From positions 4,712,001 to 4,776,000 of the forward strand of contig NZ_CP051488.1 of NCBI RefSeq assembly GCF_014490785.1: a stretch of 64,000 nucleotides of DNA, written 5' to 3'. The notes under the pieces are model-generated. The model did not search any database, had not been told where the DNA came from, and saw only the letters and a list, made by a program, of their open reading frames with translations. Position 1 is the stretch's first letter. Every line of letters begins with the position of its first letter. Of the stretch, positions 39,810-49,010 are shown in pieces. Origin of the DNA: Kosakonia sp. SMBL-WEM22. Its GTDB lineage: Bacteria; Pseudomonadota; Gammaproteobacteria; Enterobacterales; Enterobacteriaceae. A program made the translations under genes and the position numbers.

Positions 39810-41105
39810 ATGAAAGTATTAGTGATTGGTAACGGCGGGCGCGAACACGCGCTGGCCTGGAAAGCGGCGCAGTCACCGCGGGTTGAAACTGTCTTTGTCG
39901 CACCGGGTAACGCCGGCACGGCGCTCGAGCCGACGCTGCAAAACGTGGCGATTAGCGCGACGGATATTCCTGCACTACTCAGCTTCGCCCAGAACGAGGG
40001 CATCGATCTGACCATCGTCGGCCCGGAAGCGCCGCTGGTGATTGGCGTGGTCGATGCATTTCGTGCGCAGGGGCTGAAAATCTTTGGTCCAACGCAGGCC
40101 GCGGCACAGCTGGAAGGCTCAAAAGCCTTCACCAAAGATTTCCTCGCCCGCCACAACATTCCGACGGCGGAATATCAGAACTTCACCGAGATTGAGCCCG
40201 CACTGGCTTACCTGCGCGAGAAAGGCGCGCCGATCGTCATTAAAGCTGACGGTCTGGCAGCGGGCAAAGGGGTAATTGTCGCCATGACGCAGGAAGAGGC
40301 GGAAGCGGCAGTCCACGATATGCTGGCCGGTAACGCCTTTGGCGATGCGGGTCATCGCATTGTGATTGAGGAGTTTCTCGACGGCGAAGAGGCGAGCTTT
40401 ATTGTGATGGTCGACGGCGAGCATGTGCTGCCGATGGCGACCAGCCAGGATCACAAGCGCGTCGGCGACGGCGATACCGGCCCGAATACCGGCGGTATGG
40501 GCGCGTATTCCCCCGCGCCGGTAGTGACCGATGAAGTCCATCAGCGGGCAATGGACCAGGTTATCTGGCCAACCGTGCGCGGCATGGCGGCAGAAGGAAA
40601 CACCTATACCGGTTTCCTCTATGCCGGGCTGATGATCGATAAGCAGGGCAACCCGAAGGTGATTGAGTTCAACTGCCGCTTTGGCGATCCGGAGACGCAG
40701 CCGATCATGCTGCGCCTGCAGTCGGACCTGGTTGAGCTCTGCCTGGCGGCCTGTGACGGCAAGTTGGATGAGAAGGTCTCGAAATGGGATCCACGCGCGT
40801 CGCTTGGCGTGGTGATGGCAGCCGGAGGCTATCCAGGCAACTATCGCAATGGGGACCAGATCCACGGTCTGCCGTTAGAAGAGGTTATGGATGGGAAAGT
40901 GTTCCACGCCGGTACCACGCTTGCTGATGACGATCGGGTGCTGACCAACGGCGGGCGTGTGCTGTGTGTAACCGCGCTGGGTGACACCGTTGCCGAAGCG
41001 CAGCAGCGCGCTTACGCCCTGATGACCGATATTCACTGGGATGGCAGCTTTAGCCGCAGCGATATTGGTTACCGCGCGATCGCCCGCGAGCAGGGCAACA
41101 AGTAG
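39810..41105 (+). CDS. purD: Phosphoribosylamine-glycine ligase
   Basis: PurD makes glycinamide ribonucleotide in the second step of purine synthesis. The 431-residue protein is an ATP-grasp enzyme, beginning MKVLVIGNGGREHALAWK. It has the conserved IKADGLAAGKGV and NTGGMGAYSPAP motifs. It is the second gene of purHD. In E. coli zraSR lies beyond it; here yjaH follows directly. Confidence 0.97.
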   Translation: MKVLVIGNGGREHALAWKAAQSPRVETVFVAPGNAGTALEPTLQNVAISATDIPALLSFAQNEGIDLTIVGPEAPLVIGVVDAFRAQGLKIFGPTQAAAQLEGSKAFTKDFLARHNIPTAEYQNFTEIEPALAYLREKGAPIVIKADGLAAGKGVIVAMTQEEAEAAVHDMLAGNAFGDAGHRIVIEEFLDGEEASFIVMVDGEHVLPMATSQDHKRVGDGDTGPNTGGMGAYSPAPVVTDEVHQRAMDQVIWPTVRGMAAEGNTYTGFLYAGLMIDKQGNPKVIEFNCRFGDPETQPIMLRLQSDLVELCLAACDGKLDEKVSKWDPRASLGVVMAAGGYPGNYRNGDQIHGLPLEEVMDGKVFHAGTTLADDDRVLTNGGRVLCVTALGDTVAEAQQRAYALMTDIHWDGSFSRSDIGYRAIAREQGNK

Positions 41106-41160
41106 TATGTGGTTAACGGTCGGGTGGCGTTTTTCGAACCCGACCCAGGGAGCAACCATT

Positions 41161-41246
41161 GCCGGATGGCGCTTCGCTTATCCGGCCTACATTATTTCCG
41201 TGAGATCGCTTTTCGTAGGCCCGATAAAGCATCGCCGCCATCGGCA
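41161..41246. repeat. BIME of two REP units between purD and yjaH
   Basis: GCCGGATGGCGC...TTATCCGGC (41161-41190) and an inverted second unit GTAGGCCCGATAAAG...GCCATCGGC (41215-41246) lie between the converging genes. A stem-loop GTCGGGT/ACCCGAC at 41119-41144 precedes them. Confidence 0.85.
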
Positions 41247-41266
41247 ACACGCAGATGACGCCTTCG

Positions 41267-41965
41267 CTAAAAGGTCTTCTCTGTCGGCTGCCAGTGACAG
41301 AAATCCTCATTCGCCACCAACAACAGCTGCGCCCCTTCCGGCGCTTCCAGCCACGCCACGCTCACGGCCAGCGACGAACGGCTCTGGCGCTGCGCAATAT
41401 GGTTTAACGCCCACGTATCGAGTTCAGGCTTCACGGTCTGCCCTTCGCAGGTCTGTACCGTGTTGTTTGCCTGCCAGCGCCCCTGGCGCAGCACCACCCG
41501 TCCCTGACGCAGCGCATCGCTGGTCTGGCGGATCTGCTCGGCGCGGTAGCGATACAGCGCGATCTGATCGCTCGAGAGCTGCTGCTTCTGGCCGTCCACT
41601 TCACGCTGCATAAAGCTCAACTCGCCGCGATCGTCGAAACGCACGCGAATATGCTCAGGCGGCTTAGTGTAGATATTGAGTTCAATAAGGGTGAGCGCAT
41701 CGCCTTGCCAGCGATACTCAGCTAAAGAGGTGTTCCCGCGGTGCCACGGGCTAAATGCGGAAAGCAGATGGGTCTCACCGCCTGAATCTTTACGCCAGAT
41801 ACGTATCGCGCCCTGATCGCCGGCAAAACCGCTGGCAGTAAAGGGCGGCAGTGACGAATCGTGGCTACAGGCGGCAAGCAGCAGTGCGCCGACCAGCAAA
41901 AGCGGGCGACGCCAGTATGACAAAAGGGGCGTTACCGCCCCTTCGACAAAACTGTTCACTGCCAT
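41267..41965 (-). CDS. yjaH: YjaH, DUF1481 lipoprotein
   Basis: The 232-residue protein matches E. coli YjaH. It has a lipobox near residue 33 (LLLAACSHDS), so it is probably a lipoprotein. The conserved core includes LIELNIYTKPPEHI and MQREVDGQKQQLSSDQIALYR split across it. Start may be the ATG at 41965 or the GTG at 41959 that aligns with the E. coli start. It lies 6 bases after hupA and is probably cotranscribed. Function unknown. Confidence 0.88.
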   Translation of the reverse strand: MAVNSFVEGAVTPLLSYWRRPLLLVGALLLAACSHDSSLPPFTASGFAGDQGAIRIWRKDSGGETHLLSAFSPWHRGNTSLAEYRWQGDALTLIELNIYTKPPEHIRVRFDDRGELSFMQREVDGQKQQLSSDQIALYRYRAEQIRQTSDALRQGRVVLRQGRWQANNTVQTCEGQTVKPELDTWALNHIAQRQSRSSLAVSVAWLEAPEGAQLLLVANEDFCHWQPTEKTF

Positions 41966-41971
41966 GCTGTC

Positions 41972-42244
41972 TTACTTAACAGCGTCTTTCAGTGCTTTGC
42001 CAGAAACAAATGCCGGCACGTTAGCTGCGGCGATTTTGATTTCTTTACCGGTCTGCGGGTTGCGGCCAGTACGCTCAGCGCGGTGGTTCACTTTGAAAGT
42101 GCCGAAACCAACCAGTTGTACCGCATCGCCTTCTTTCAGAGACTCAGTAATGGCAGCCAGGGTGGATTCCAGTGCAGCTTTCGCTTGCGCTTTAGACAGA
42201 TCAGCCTTGTCTGCAATTACATCAATCAGTTGAGTCTTGTTCAT
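41972..42244 (-). CDS. hupA: DNA-binding protein HU-alpha
   Basis: The 90-residue nucleoid protein is essentially identical to E. coli HupA. It has the DNA-binding arm GFGTFKVNHRAERTGRNPQTG and ends FVSGKALKDAVK. HU bends and constrains DNA as an alpha-2 or alpha-beta dimer. It has its own 186-base upstream region after yjaG, where its promoter should lie. Confidence 0.98.
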   Translation of the reverse strand: MNKTQLIDVIADKADLSKAQAKAALESTLAAITESLKEGDAVQLVGFGTFKVNHRAERTGRNPQTGKEIKIAAANVPAFVSGKALKDAVK

Positions 42245-42430
42245 AAGTTATCCTTTCAATGTGTTTATCGCTTGCTAAGCATCGAGTGCGACGGAAATGC
42301 CTCAAAAGCACTCTCCTGCATACACGCACCGATAGCCACTTTTTTTCGCCCCCCAAATGTAGACCAGACGGGGGTCAGAAGGGAAGCCTTCAGGCGCGAC
42401 AAAACAGGCCTTAAATCACGTTTTATTGTC

Positions 42431-43021
42431 TCATTGCTGCAAATTTATACCGATATTACTCTCGCCTGCCTCACGCAGGTCGGCGCGCAAGCCTTTGATC
42501 AGGTCAACATCACGCTCTTCGCAGGCGGCCAAAAGGCGGAAAATCTCCCACTGAATGTCCCATTCCTGCTCTACAGCGGGGTTGAGACCCAGCTCTTCGT
42601 CGCTCATTTCGCGGCCCTGCTGCGTCATTTCCAGCATCGCCACGGTGGTGATCGAGGTCTTGCTGACCTCAATGGCGTGTTCCAGCGTTTCACCGCTCAG
42701 GCGCGAATGAATCAATTCGCTCAGTGCAACACAGGCGTCAATCGCCGGGTAGACACCGTAGAGATCGTAGTCCTCTGCCGAGGGGATCCCCTCTTCCAGC
42801 TTCTCAAGCTGGCTGTCGAAATTGACCTTCGCATCTTTGACGGTCTCTGTTTCCCACACCAGGTCAAGGATACGGCGATAGAGCTGCGCATCGCCAAAGC
42901 CGGTCTGGCGGCAGAAGAGCGCATAGTTGGGGTACATGCGCTCACACAGGCAGGCCATGAAAACAACGTGCTGCCAGCTTTCCTGCTTTTCCAGTCGCAG
43001 ATGAATCGGGTTTTGTAACAT
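42431..43021 (-). CDS. yjaG: YjaG, DUF416 family protein
   Basis: The 196 residues equal E. coli YjaG. The protein is acidic and mostly helical, with conserved stretches HLRLEKQESWQHVVFMACL (near the N-terminus) and YDLYGVYPAIDACVALSELI. Function is unknown. It lies 33 bases after nfi in the nudC-hemE-nfi-yjaG direction. Confidence 0.93.
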   Translation of the reverse strand: MLQNPIHLRLEKQESWQHVVFMACLCERMYPNYALFCRQTGFGDAQLYRRILDLVWETETVKDAKVNFDSQLEKLEEGIPSAEDYDLYGVYPAIDACVALSELIHSRLSGETLEHAIEVSKTSITTVAMLEMTQQGREMSDEELGLNPAVEQEWDIQWEIFRLLAACEERDVDLIKGLRADLREAGESNIGINLQQ

Positions 43022-43054
43022 GATCGCTTCTCAAAAACGGTAATGCGCCGCAGT

Positions 43055-43735
43055 TTACCCGATATCGCGCTGAATTGCCTGCCATCGCGCAAAGGCGGGG
43101 CGACCCGATGCCACGGCATCTGCCCAGCGCGTTGGCTCCGGCAAGCGGTAGCCCTTCATGCAGCGCTGCACCCACGCCAGCGCGGTATCCTGGCTGACGC
43201 GATGGCCGGTGGCGACAAAGAGCGGATTGCAGCGCGCTTTACTACGCCATACCCACGCCAGCTGTTCACCTTTATCCACCAGCGGCGACAGCGCACCCGG
43301 CTCATCGGCCAGCGGTTCGAACTTGCCGCACAGCCGTTTTTTTGCCACGCCAATGGTTGGTACATCCACCAGCAGGCCAAAATGGCTGGCGACGCCAAGA
43401 CGACGCGGGTGGGAGATCCCATGCCCGTCGACAAAGAGTAAATCGGGTTTTTGCGACAGCATCTCCCACGCCGCCAGCAGCGCGGGATATTCACGGAACG
43501 AAAGGAAGCCGGGAATATAGGGCATGGTAGTGGCGATCCGCGCCACCTGGTACTCAACCAGTTCCAGCGAAGGCCAGGTAAGCAGCACCATTGCCGCCCG
43601 CGTCACTTCGCCACCCTGCTCGAAACCGACATCCGCCCCGCCGATCAACGTCGGCGGATCTTTATCAAGACGATCCTCGCGGATCACGGAAGAGGCCAGT
43701 TCAAGTTGTTGTGCGCGTAGCGACGCGAGATCCAT
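43055..43735 (-). CDS. nfi: Endonuclease V
   Basis: Nfi cuts one phosphodiester 3' to deaminated bases such as hypoxanthine. I chose the ATG at 43735 because AAGGAG lies five bases before it and it gives MDLASLRAQQLELASSVI, as in E. coli; a GTG two codons earlier is possible. The 226-residue protein has the conserved ADVGFEQGG (catalytic Asp), PYIPGFLSFRE wedge and VDGHGISHPRRLG motifs. It starts 9 bases after the hemE stop. Confidence 0.95.
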   Translation of the reverse strand: MDLASLRAQQLELASSVIREDRLDKDPPTLIGGADVGFEQGGEVTRAAMVLLTWPSLELVEYQVARIATTMPYIPGFLSFREYPALLAAWEMLSQKPDLLFVDGHGISHPRRLGVASHFGLLVDVPTIGVAKKRLCGKFEPLADEPGALSPLVDKGEQLAWVWRSKARCNPLFVATGHRVSQDTALAWVQRCMKGYRLPEPTRWADAVASGRPAFARWQAIQRDIG

Positions 43736-43744
43736 ATTCACTCC

Positions 43745-44809
43745 TTATTGATGCCAGGGGGCCGACAGACGGTGAACCGCCTCGACAAAGACTCCTGCAT
43801 GTTCTGGTGGCACATCCTGATGGATGCCGTGACCGAGGTTAAACACATGGCCTTCGCCTTTGCCAAAGCCAGAGAGAATTGTAGACACTTCTTCCTCAAT
43901 CCGTGCGGGCGGGGCATAAAGCATGGAGGGATCCATGTTGCCCTGCAGCGCCACTTTGTCGCCAACGCGGCGGCGCGCATCGCCAATGTCGGTGGTCCAG
44001 TCGAGGCCGAGCGCGTCGCAGCCGGTTGCCGCCATCGCTTCCAGCCACTGGCCACCGCCTTTAGTAAACAGGGTCACCGGCACGCGACGCCCTTCGTTTT
44101 CACGCAGCAGGCCATCGACGATTTTATGCATGTAGTAGAGAGAGAACTGCTGATAGTCGCGCCCGGTCAGCACGCCGCCCCAGGTGTCGAAAATCATTAC
44201 CGACTGCGCGCCCGCGCGGATTTGCGCGTTGAGATAGGAGGTCACGCTCTGCGCCAGCTTATCCAGCAGCGCATGGAGCACCAGCGGCTCGGCGTACATC
44301 ATCTTTTTGATTTTTGTGAACGCTTTGCTGCTGCCGCCTTCGATCATGTAGGTCGCCAGCGTCCACGGGCTGCCGGAGAAGCCAATCAGCGGCACTTCGC
44401 CTTTCAGTTCACGGCGAATCGTACGCACAGCGTTCATTACGTAACCCAGCTCATCTTCCGGATCGGGAATCGGCAGCTTATCGACGTCCGCTTTACAGGT
44501 GATGGGATGGCTAAAACGCGGCCCTTCACCGGCTTCGAAATAGAGCCCCAGCCCCATCGCGTCTGGCACGGTCAGAATGTCGGAGAAGAGGATCGCCGCA
44601 TCCAGCTTGTAGCGGCGCAGGGGTTGCATCGTCACTTCACAGGCCAGCTCCGCATTGCGGCACAGCGACATAAAATCGCCCGCTTGCGCACGGGTTGCCT
44701 TATATTCCGGCAAATAGCGGCCTGCCTGGCGCATCATCCATACCGGCGTCATATCTACTGGCTGGCGCTGAAGCGCGCGCAGGTAACGATCGTTTTTCAG
44801 TTCGGTCAT
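43745..44809 (-). CDS. hemE: Uroporphyrinogen decarboxylase
   Basis: HemE converts uroporphyrinogen III to coproporphyrinogen III in heme synthesis. The 354 residues match the family length and begin with the signature PVWMMRQAGRYLPEY (about residues 21-35). The second signature GFSGSPWTLATYMIEGG follows near residue 145. It lies 39 bases after nudC and is followed closely by nfi. Confidence 0.97.
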   Translation of the reverse strand: MTELKNDRYLRALQRQPVDMTPVWMMRQAGRYLPEYKATRAQAGDFMSLCRNAELACEVTMQPLRRYKLDAAILFSDILTVPDAMGLGLYFEAGEGPRFSHPITCKADVDKLPIPDPEDELGYVMNAVRTIRRELKGEVPLIGFSGSPWTLATYMIEGGSSKAFTKIKKMMYAEPLVLHALLDKLAQSVTSYLNAQIRAGAQSVMIFDTWGGVLTGRDYQQFSLYYMHKIVDGLLRENEGRRVPVTLFTKGGGQWLEAMAATGCDALGLDWTTDIGDARRRVGDKVALQGNMDPSMLYAPPARIEEEVSTILSGFGKGEGHVFNLGHGIHQDVPPEHAGVFVEAVHRLSAPWHQ

Positions 44810-44848
44810 TGTCAGTTCCTCAAGCGTCAGGCCGCCAGTATATACACC

Positions 44849-45622
44849 TTATTCGCTCTCTGCCCGACACATCGCCACGGTATCCTCGATCAGGCGGCGC
44901 GCGACGGTACCCGGCGGCGGAAGCAGCGGCAGGTCGTCATAGCGATACCAGCCAGCATCAATTAGCTCTTTGGTATCAATGACGATCTCCCCGCTCTCGT
45001 ACTCGGCCATAAAGGCAGTCATTAATGATTGCGGGAAGGGCCACGGCTGAGAGGTGACATAACGCAGGTTCTTGATTTTAATCCCGCTCTCCTCCATCAC
45101 CTCGCGCGCTACCGCCTGCTCCAGCGTCTCGCCGACTTCAACAAATCCGGCCAGCACGGTATACACGCCATTGCGATGACGCGTATGCTGGGCAAGTAGT
45201 AGACTGTCATCGCGGCGAATAGCGACAATAATGCAGGGGGCAATTTGTGGATAGTAGCGTTCCCGGCAGTGGTCGCAGAGCATCGCCCATTCGGTTTTAC
45301 TGGGGTGCATGGTGTGCCCGCAGTAGCCGCAAAACTTATGCGATCGGTAAAACTCGGCCAGCTGTACGCCGCGCCCGGCTAACTGGAACAGCGCGGTATC
45401 CTGATCGATCAGTAAACGTACCGATCCCATCTCGTGGGAACGCTGCTGGCGAACAAGCCAAACGCTCTCTCCCTGCCATTCGCCGATAATTTGCGCGGGT
45501 TGACCCACAAGATCGAAATTTCCTGCCTCTCCATGTGGTAATTCTCCAGCGGGCAACCATAATTTTTGTTCATGGCTGACTATCCACCAGCCACGGTGAT
45601 GAGCTTCAAGAGTTTGTACCAT
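44849..45622 (-). CDS. nudC: NADH pyrophosphatase / RNA deNADding enzyme NudC
   Basis: NudC hydrolyses NADH and removes NAD caps from RNA. The 257-residue protein has a zinc site C98, C101, C116, C119. A complete Nudix box spans 159-181 (G159, E165, R173-E174, E177-E178, G180), and SQPWPFPQS, the NADH-specificity motif, follows it. It is divergent from rsd. Confidence 0.96.
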   Translation of the reverse strand: MVQTLEAHHRGWWIVSHEQKLWLPAGELPHGEAGNFDLVGQPAQIIGEWQGESVWLVRQQRSHEMGSVRLLIDQDTALFQLAGRGVQLAEFYRSHKFCGYCGHTMHPSKTEWAMLCDHCRERYYPQIAPCIIVAIRRDDSLLLAQHTRHRNGVYTVLAGFVEVGETLEQAVAREVMEESGIKIKNLRYVTSQPWPFPQSLMTAFMAEYESGEIVIDTKELIDAGWYRYDDLPLLPPPGTVARRLIEDTVAMCRAESE

Positions 45623-45701
45623 TGCGCGACCTTAGCTTCACTGGCATGTTATTAACATTATTATTACATCATTTTTAATCTTACATTTTGCGGAGTCATT
45701 T

Positions 45702-46205
45702 ATGCTGAACCAGTTAGAAAGCCTGACAGAACGACTGGGGGGAAGTAACAAGCTTGTCGATTTCTGGCTCAACGAGCGTAAGCAGCTTCTTATCTCCTAT
45801 TACAACCTGGTGGGGATCAAGCCGGGCAAAGGATCGTACATGCAGCTCAACGAAAAAGCGCTGGATGATTTTTGCCATAATCTGGTTGAATATCTTTCCG
45901 CCGGTCATTTCACTATTTATGAACGCATCATCAAGGAAATGGAAGGTGCCAGCCCCCTTTTAGCGGCTACCCAGCTCTACCCACAGCTGGAGGCTAACAC
46001 TGTTGAAATCATGAAACATTATGATTCCAGCCTCGAACAATCCATCGATGATGATAACTGCATGGAGTTCCAGCAGGCTCTCTCAGACATCGGTGAAGCG
46101 CTGGCGGCGCGTTTTACGCTGGAAGATCAGCTGATCACACTGGCGTACGACAACCAGCTCAGCGAAAGCGCCAATGATGAAAGCGGGATGGCGCGCCCGG
46201 CTTGA
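45702..46205 (+). CDS. rsd: Rsd, regulator (anti-sigma factor) of sigma-70
   Basis: Rsd binds sigma-70 and helps shift RNA polymerase to alternative sigma factors in stationary phase; in E. coli it also stimulates SpoT. The 167-residue all-helical protein resembles E. coli Rsd (158 residues) with a slightly longer C-terminus. It follows a CGGAG ribosome site and ends in a strong terminator that runs into the thiC leader. Confidence 0.95.
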   Translation: MLNQLESLTERLGGSNKLVDFWLNERKQLLISYYNLVGIKPGKGSYMQLNEKALDDFCHNLVEYLSAGHFTIYERIIKEMEGASPLLAATQLYPQLEANTVEIMKHYDSSLEQSIDDDNCMEFQQALSDIGEALAARFTLEDQLITLAYDNQLSESANDESGMARPA

Positions 46206-46230
46206 GTTCTTAAGCATTAACGCGTAGTTT
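46202..46230 (+). promoter_or_regulatory. Sigma-70 promoter candidate for the thi operon
   Basis: TTGAGT (46202-46207) and TAGTTT (46225-46230) are separated by 17 bases. It begins inside the rsd stop codon and would start transcripts just before the rsd terminator hairpin. Confidence 0.35.
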
Positions 46231-46240
46231 AAAAAACAGT

Positions 46241-46265
46241 CCCCCGCTTCGGGCGGGGGTTTTTC
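46241..46265 (+). terminator. Rho-independent terminator of rsd
   Basis: A 7-bp stem CCCCCGC/GCGGGGG (46241-46247 with 46253-46259) is followed by five T. The T-run directly touches the 5' strand of the TPP aptamer. Confidence 0.88.
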
Positions 46266-46387
46266 TTGTCGGAGTGCCACTCTTTTACACCCACGCTTGC
46301 TGAAAGTTGAAGTGTAAAAAGGCTGAGACCGTTAATTCGGGATCCGCGGAACCTGATCAGGCTAATACCTGCGAAGGGAACAAGAGT
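46262..46387 (+). promoter_or_regulatory. TPP riboswitch (THI element) of thiC
   Basis: The core follows the E. coli thiC element: TTCTTGTCGGAGTGCC, then GGCTGAGACC, CCTGATCAGGCTAATACC, and GCGAAGGGAACAAGAG, whose end pairs with the beginning. The P3 side arm is extended (CTTTTACAC with GTGTAAAAAG). Between it and thiC are about 90 bases that should serve as the expression platform, probably controlling ribosome access. Confidence 0.95.
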
Positions 46388-46479
46388 AATCCATCCTCAA
46401 CACCACCCTTACGGGCGGTTTGCTGCCATTACTCCATCCGTCGTCTGACAAGCCATCTCCTTTGACACTGGAATGAGCT

Positions 46480-48375
46480 ATGTCTACTACTCAACGTTCA
46501 CGCCGTGAACAACGCGCCCAGGCGCAACACTTTATCGATACGCTGGAAGGCACCGCTTTCCCCAACTCCCGCCGCATCTACCTCACCGGCTCACAGCCCG
46601 ATATTCGCGTGCCGATGCGCGAAATCCAGCTCAGCCCGACGCTTGTCGGCGGCTCCAAAACCGCCCCGCAGTACGAAGAGAACGAAGCGGTGCCGGTGTA
46701 TGACACCTCTGGCCCCTACGGCGATCCGGCGATTGCCATCAATGTGCAGCAGGGCCTGGCTAAGCTGCGCGCAGCGTGGATCGCGGCGCGTGATGATAGC
46801 GAAGAGCTGGACCATCGCAGTTCAGCCTATACCAACCAACGCCTGGCAGATGACGGCCTTGATGCCTTGCGTTTTAACGGCCTGCTGACGCCGCGCCGCG
46901 CCAAAGCGGGTAAATGCGTGACGCAGTTGCACTATGCCCGTTTGGGCATCATTACCCCGGAGATGGAGTTTATCGCCCTGCGTGAAAACATGGGGCGCGA
47001 GCGCATTCGTAGTGAAGTGCTGCGCCGACAGCACCCGGGCGAAGGGTTTGGCGCGCGGCTGCCGGAGAACATTACGCCGGAGTTTGTCCGCGCGGAAGTG
47101 GCGGCGGGCCGGGCCATCATTCCCGCCAACATCAACCATCCAGAATCAGAGCCGATGATCATTGGTCGCAACTTCCTCGTAAAGGTGAACGCCAATATCG
47201 GCAACTCTGCCGTCACCTCATCGATTGAAGAAGAAGTGGAGAAGCTGGTGTGGTCAACCCGCTGGGGCGCGGATACGGTGATGGATCTCTCCACCGGGCG
47301 CTACATTCATGAAACCCGCGAGTGGATCTTGCGTAATAGCCCGGTGCCGATCGGCACGGTTCCGATCTATCAGGCACTGGAGAAGGTCAACGGGATCGCT
47401 GAAGATCTGAGCTGGTCAGTCTTCCGCGACACCCTGCTGGAGCAGGCGGAACAGGGGGTCGACTACTTCACCATCCACGCCGGTGTGCTGCTGCGCTATG
47501 TGCCGATGACCGCGCAGCGCCTGACGGGCATTGTCTCGCGCGGCGGCTCGATCATGGCGAAGTGGTGCCTCTCGCACCACCAGGAGAACTTCCTCTACAC
47601 CCATTTCCGTGAAATCTGCGAAATCTGCGCGGCTTACGATGTCTCTTTATCACTCGGCGACGGCCTGCGGCCGGGATCGATTCAGGACGCCAATGACGAA
47701 GCGCAATTCGCCGAGCTACATACGCTCGGTGAACTGACCAAAATCGCCTGGGAGTATGACGTGCAGGTGATGATTGAAGGCCCCGGCCATGTGCCGATGC
47801 AGATGATCCGCCGCAATATGACCGAGGAGCTGGAGAGCTGCCACGAAGCGCCCTTCTACACTCTTGGGCCGCTCACTACCGATATCGCGCCGGGTTATGA
47901 CCACTTCACCTCTGGTATCGGCGCGGCAATGATTGGCTGGTTTGGCTGCGCGATGCTCTGCTACGTCACGCCGAAAGAGCACTTAGGCCTGCCGAACAAA
48001 GAGGATGTCAAACAGGGGCTGATTACCTACAAGATTGCCGCCCATGCCGCAGATCTGGCCAAAGGCCATCCTGGCGCGCAGATCCGCGATAACGCCATGT
48101 CAAAAGCGCGATTTGAGTTCCGCTGGGAAGATCAGTTCAACCTCGCCCTCGACCCCTTCACCGCCCGCGCCTATCACGATGAAACCCTGCCGCAGGAGTC
48201 GGGCAAAGTGGCGCACTTCTGCTCGATGTGCGGGCCGAAATTCTGCTCGATGAAGATTTCGCAGGAGGTGCGTGATTACGCCGCCGCGCAGAGCATCGAC
48301 GCGGGCATGGCGGATAAAGCCAGTGACTTCCGCGCCCGCGGCGGGGAGATCTACCTGAAACAGGAGGAGGCGTAA
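46480..48375 (+). CDS. thiC: Phosphomethylpyrimidine synthase ThiC
   Basis: ThiC is a radical-SAM enzyme that converts aminoimidazole ribotide to hydroxymethylpyrimidine phosphate. The 631 residues match E. coli. The unusual cluster motif CxxCxxxxC is near the C-terminus (CSMCGPKFC). It is the first gene behind the TPP riboswitch, and its stop shares a base with the thiE start. Confidence 0.97.
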   Translation: MSTTQRSRREQRAQAQHFIDTLEGTAFPNSRRIYLTGSQPDIRVPMREIQLSPTLVGGSKTAPQYEENEAVPVYDTSGPYGDPAIAINVQQGLAKLRAAWIAARDDSEELDHRSSAYTNQRLADDGLDALRFNGLLTPRRAKAGKCVTQLHYARLGIITPEMEFIALRENMGRERIRSEVLRRQHPGEGFGARLPENITPEFVRAEVAAGRAIIPANINHPESEPMIIGRNFLVKVNANIGNSAVTSSIEEEVEKLVWSTRWGADTVMDLSTGRYIHETREWILRNSPVPIGTVPIYQALEKVNGIAEDLSWSVFRDTLLEQAEQGVDYFTIHAGVLLRYVPMTAQRLTGIVSRGGSIMAKWCLSHHQENFLYTHFREICEICAAYDVSLSLGDGLRPGSIQDANDEAQFAELHTLGELTKIAWEYDVQVMIEGPGHVPMQMIRRNMTEELESCHEAPFYTLGPLTTDIAPGYDHFTSGIGAAMIGWFGCAMLCYVTPKEHLGLPNKEDVKQGLITYKIAAHAADLAKGHPGAQIRDNAMSKARFEFRWEDQFNLALDPFTARAYHDETLPQESGKVAHFCSMCGPKFCSMKISQEVRDYAAAQSIDAGMADKASDFRARGGEIYLKQEEA

Positions 48376-49010
48376 TGTACCAGCCTGATTTCCCGCCGGT
48401 GCCCTTTCGCCTCGGACTCTATCCGGTGGTCGATAGCGTAGAGTGGATCGCCCGTCTGCTGGATGCAGGCGTGCGTACCGTGCAACTGCGGATCAAAGAC
48501 AAGCGCGACGAAGAGGTGGAAGCGGAGGTGATAGCTGCCATTGCCCTTGCGCGCCGTTACAACGCGCGGCTGTTTATCAATGATTACTGGCAGCTAGCGA
48601 TTAAACACCAGGCCTACGGCGTGCATCTCGGTCAGGAGGATCTGGCCACCACCGACTTAAGCGCCATTCGCCAGGCCGGGCTGCGGCTCGGCCTCTCGAC
48701 CCATGATGATATGGAAATTGATGTCGCGCTGGCGGCACGCCCCTCCTACATCGCCCTCGGGCACGTTTTCCCGACGCAAACCAAGCAGATGCCTTCCGCT
48801 CCGCAGGGGCTGGCACAACTGACACGCCACGTTGCGCGGCTCGGCGACTACCCGACAGTGGCAATTGGCGGCATCAGCCTCGCGCGCGCGCCAGAGGTGT
48901 TGGCTACGGGCGTCGGCAGCATCGCCGTGGTGAGCGCCATTACCCAGGCGGATGAGTGGCAGCAGGCCACGCGGCAGCTGTTGGATCTCGCGGGGGTGGG
49001 CGATGAATGA
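48375..49010 (+). CDS. thiE: Thiamine phosphate synthase
   Basis: ThiE joins the pyrimidine and thiazole halves to thiamine phosphate. The 211-residue TIM barrel has the conserved VQLRIKDK, FINDYWQLAI, GVHLGQEDL and GHVFPTQTK motifs. Its start overlaps the thiC stop by one base (TAATG) and its end overlaps thiF by 8 bases. Confidence 0.97.
   Translation: MYQPDFPPVPFRLGLYPVVDSVEWIARLLDAGVRTVQLRIKDKRDEEVEAEVIAAIALARRYNARLFINDYWQLAIKHQAYGVHLGQEDLATTDLSAIRQAGLRLGLSTHDDMEIDVALAARPSYIALGHVFPTQTKQMPSAPQGLAQLTRHVARLGDYPTVAIGGISLARAPEVLATGVGSIAVVSAITQADEWQQATRQLLDLAGVGDE

Noticed and set aside
48601..48864. Minus-strand open frame opposite thiE
   Set aside because: Antisense shadow with Arg/Pro-rich composition and no start signal.
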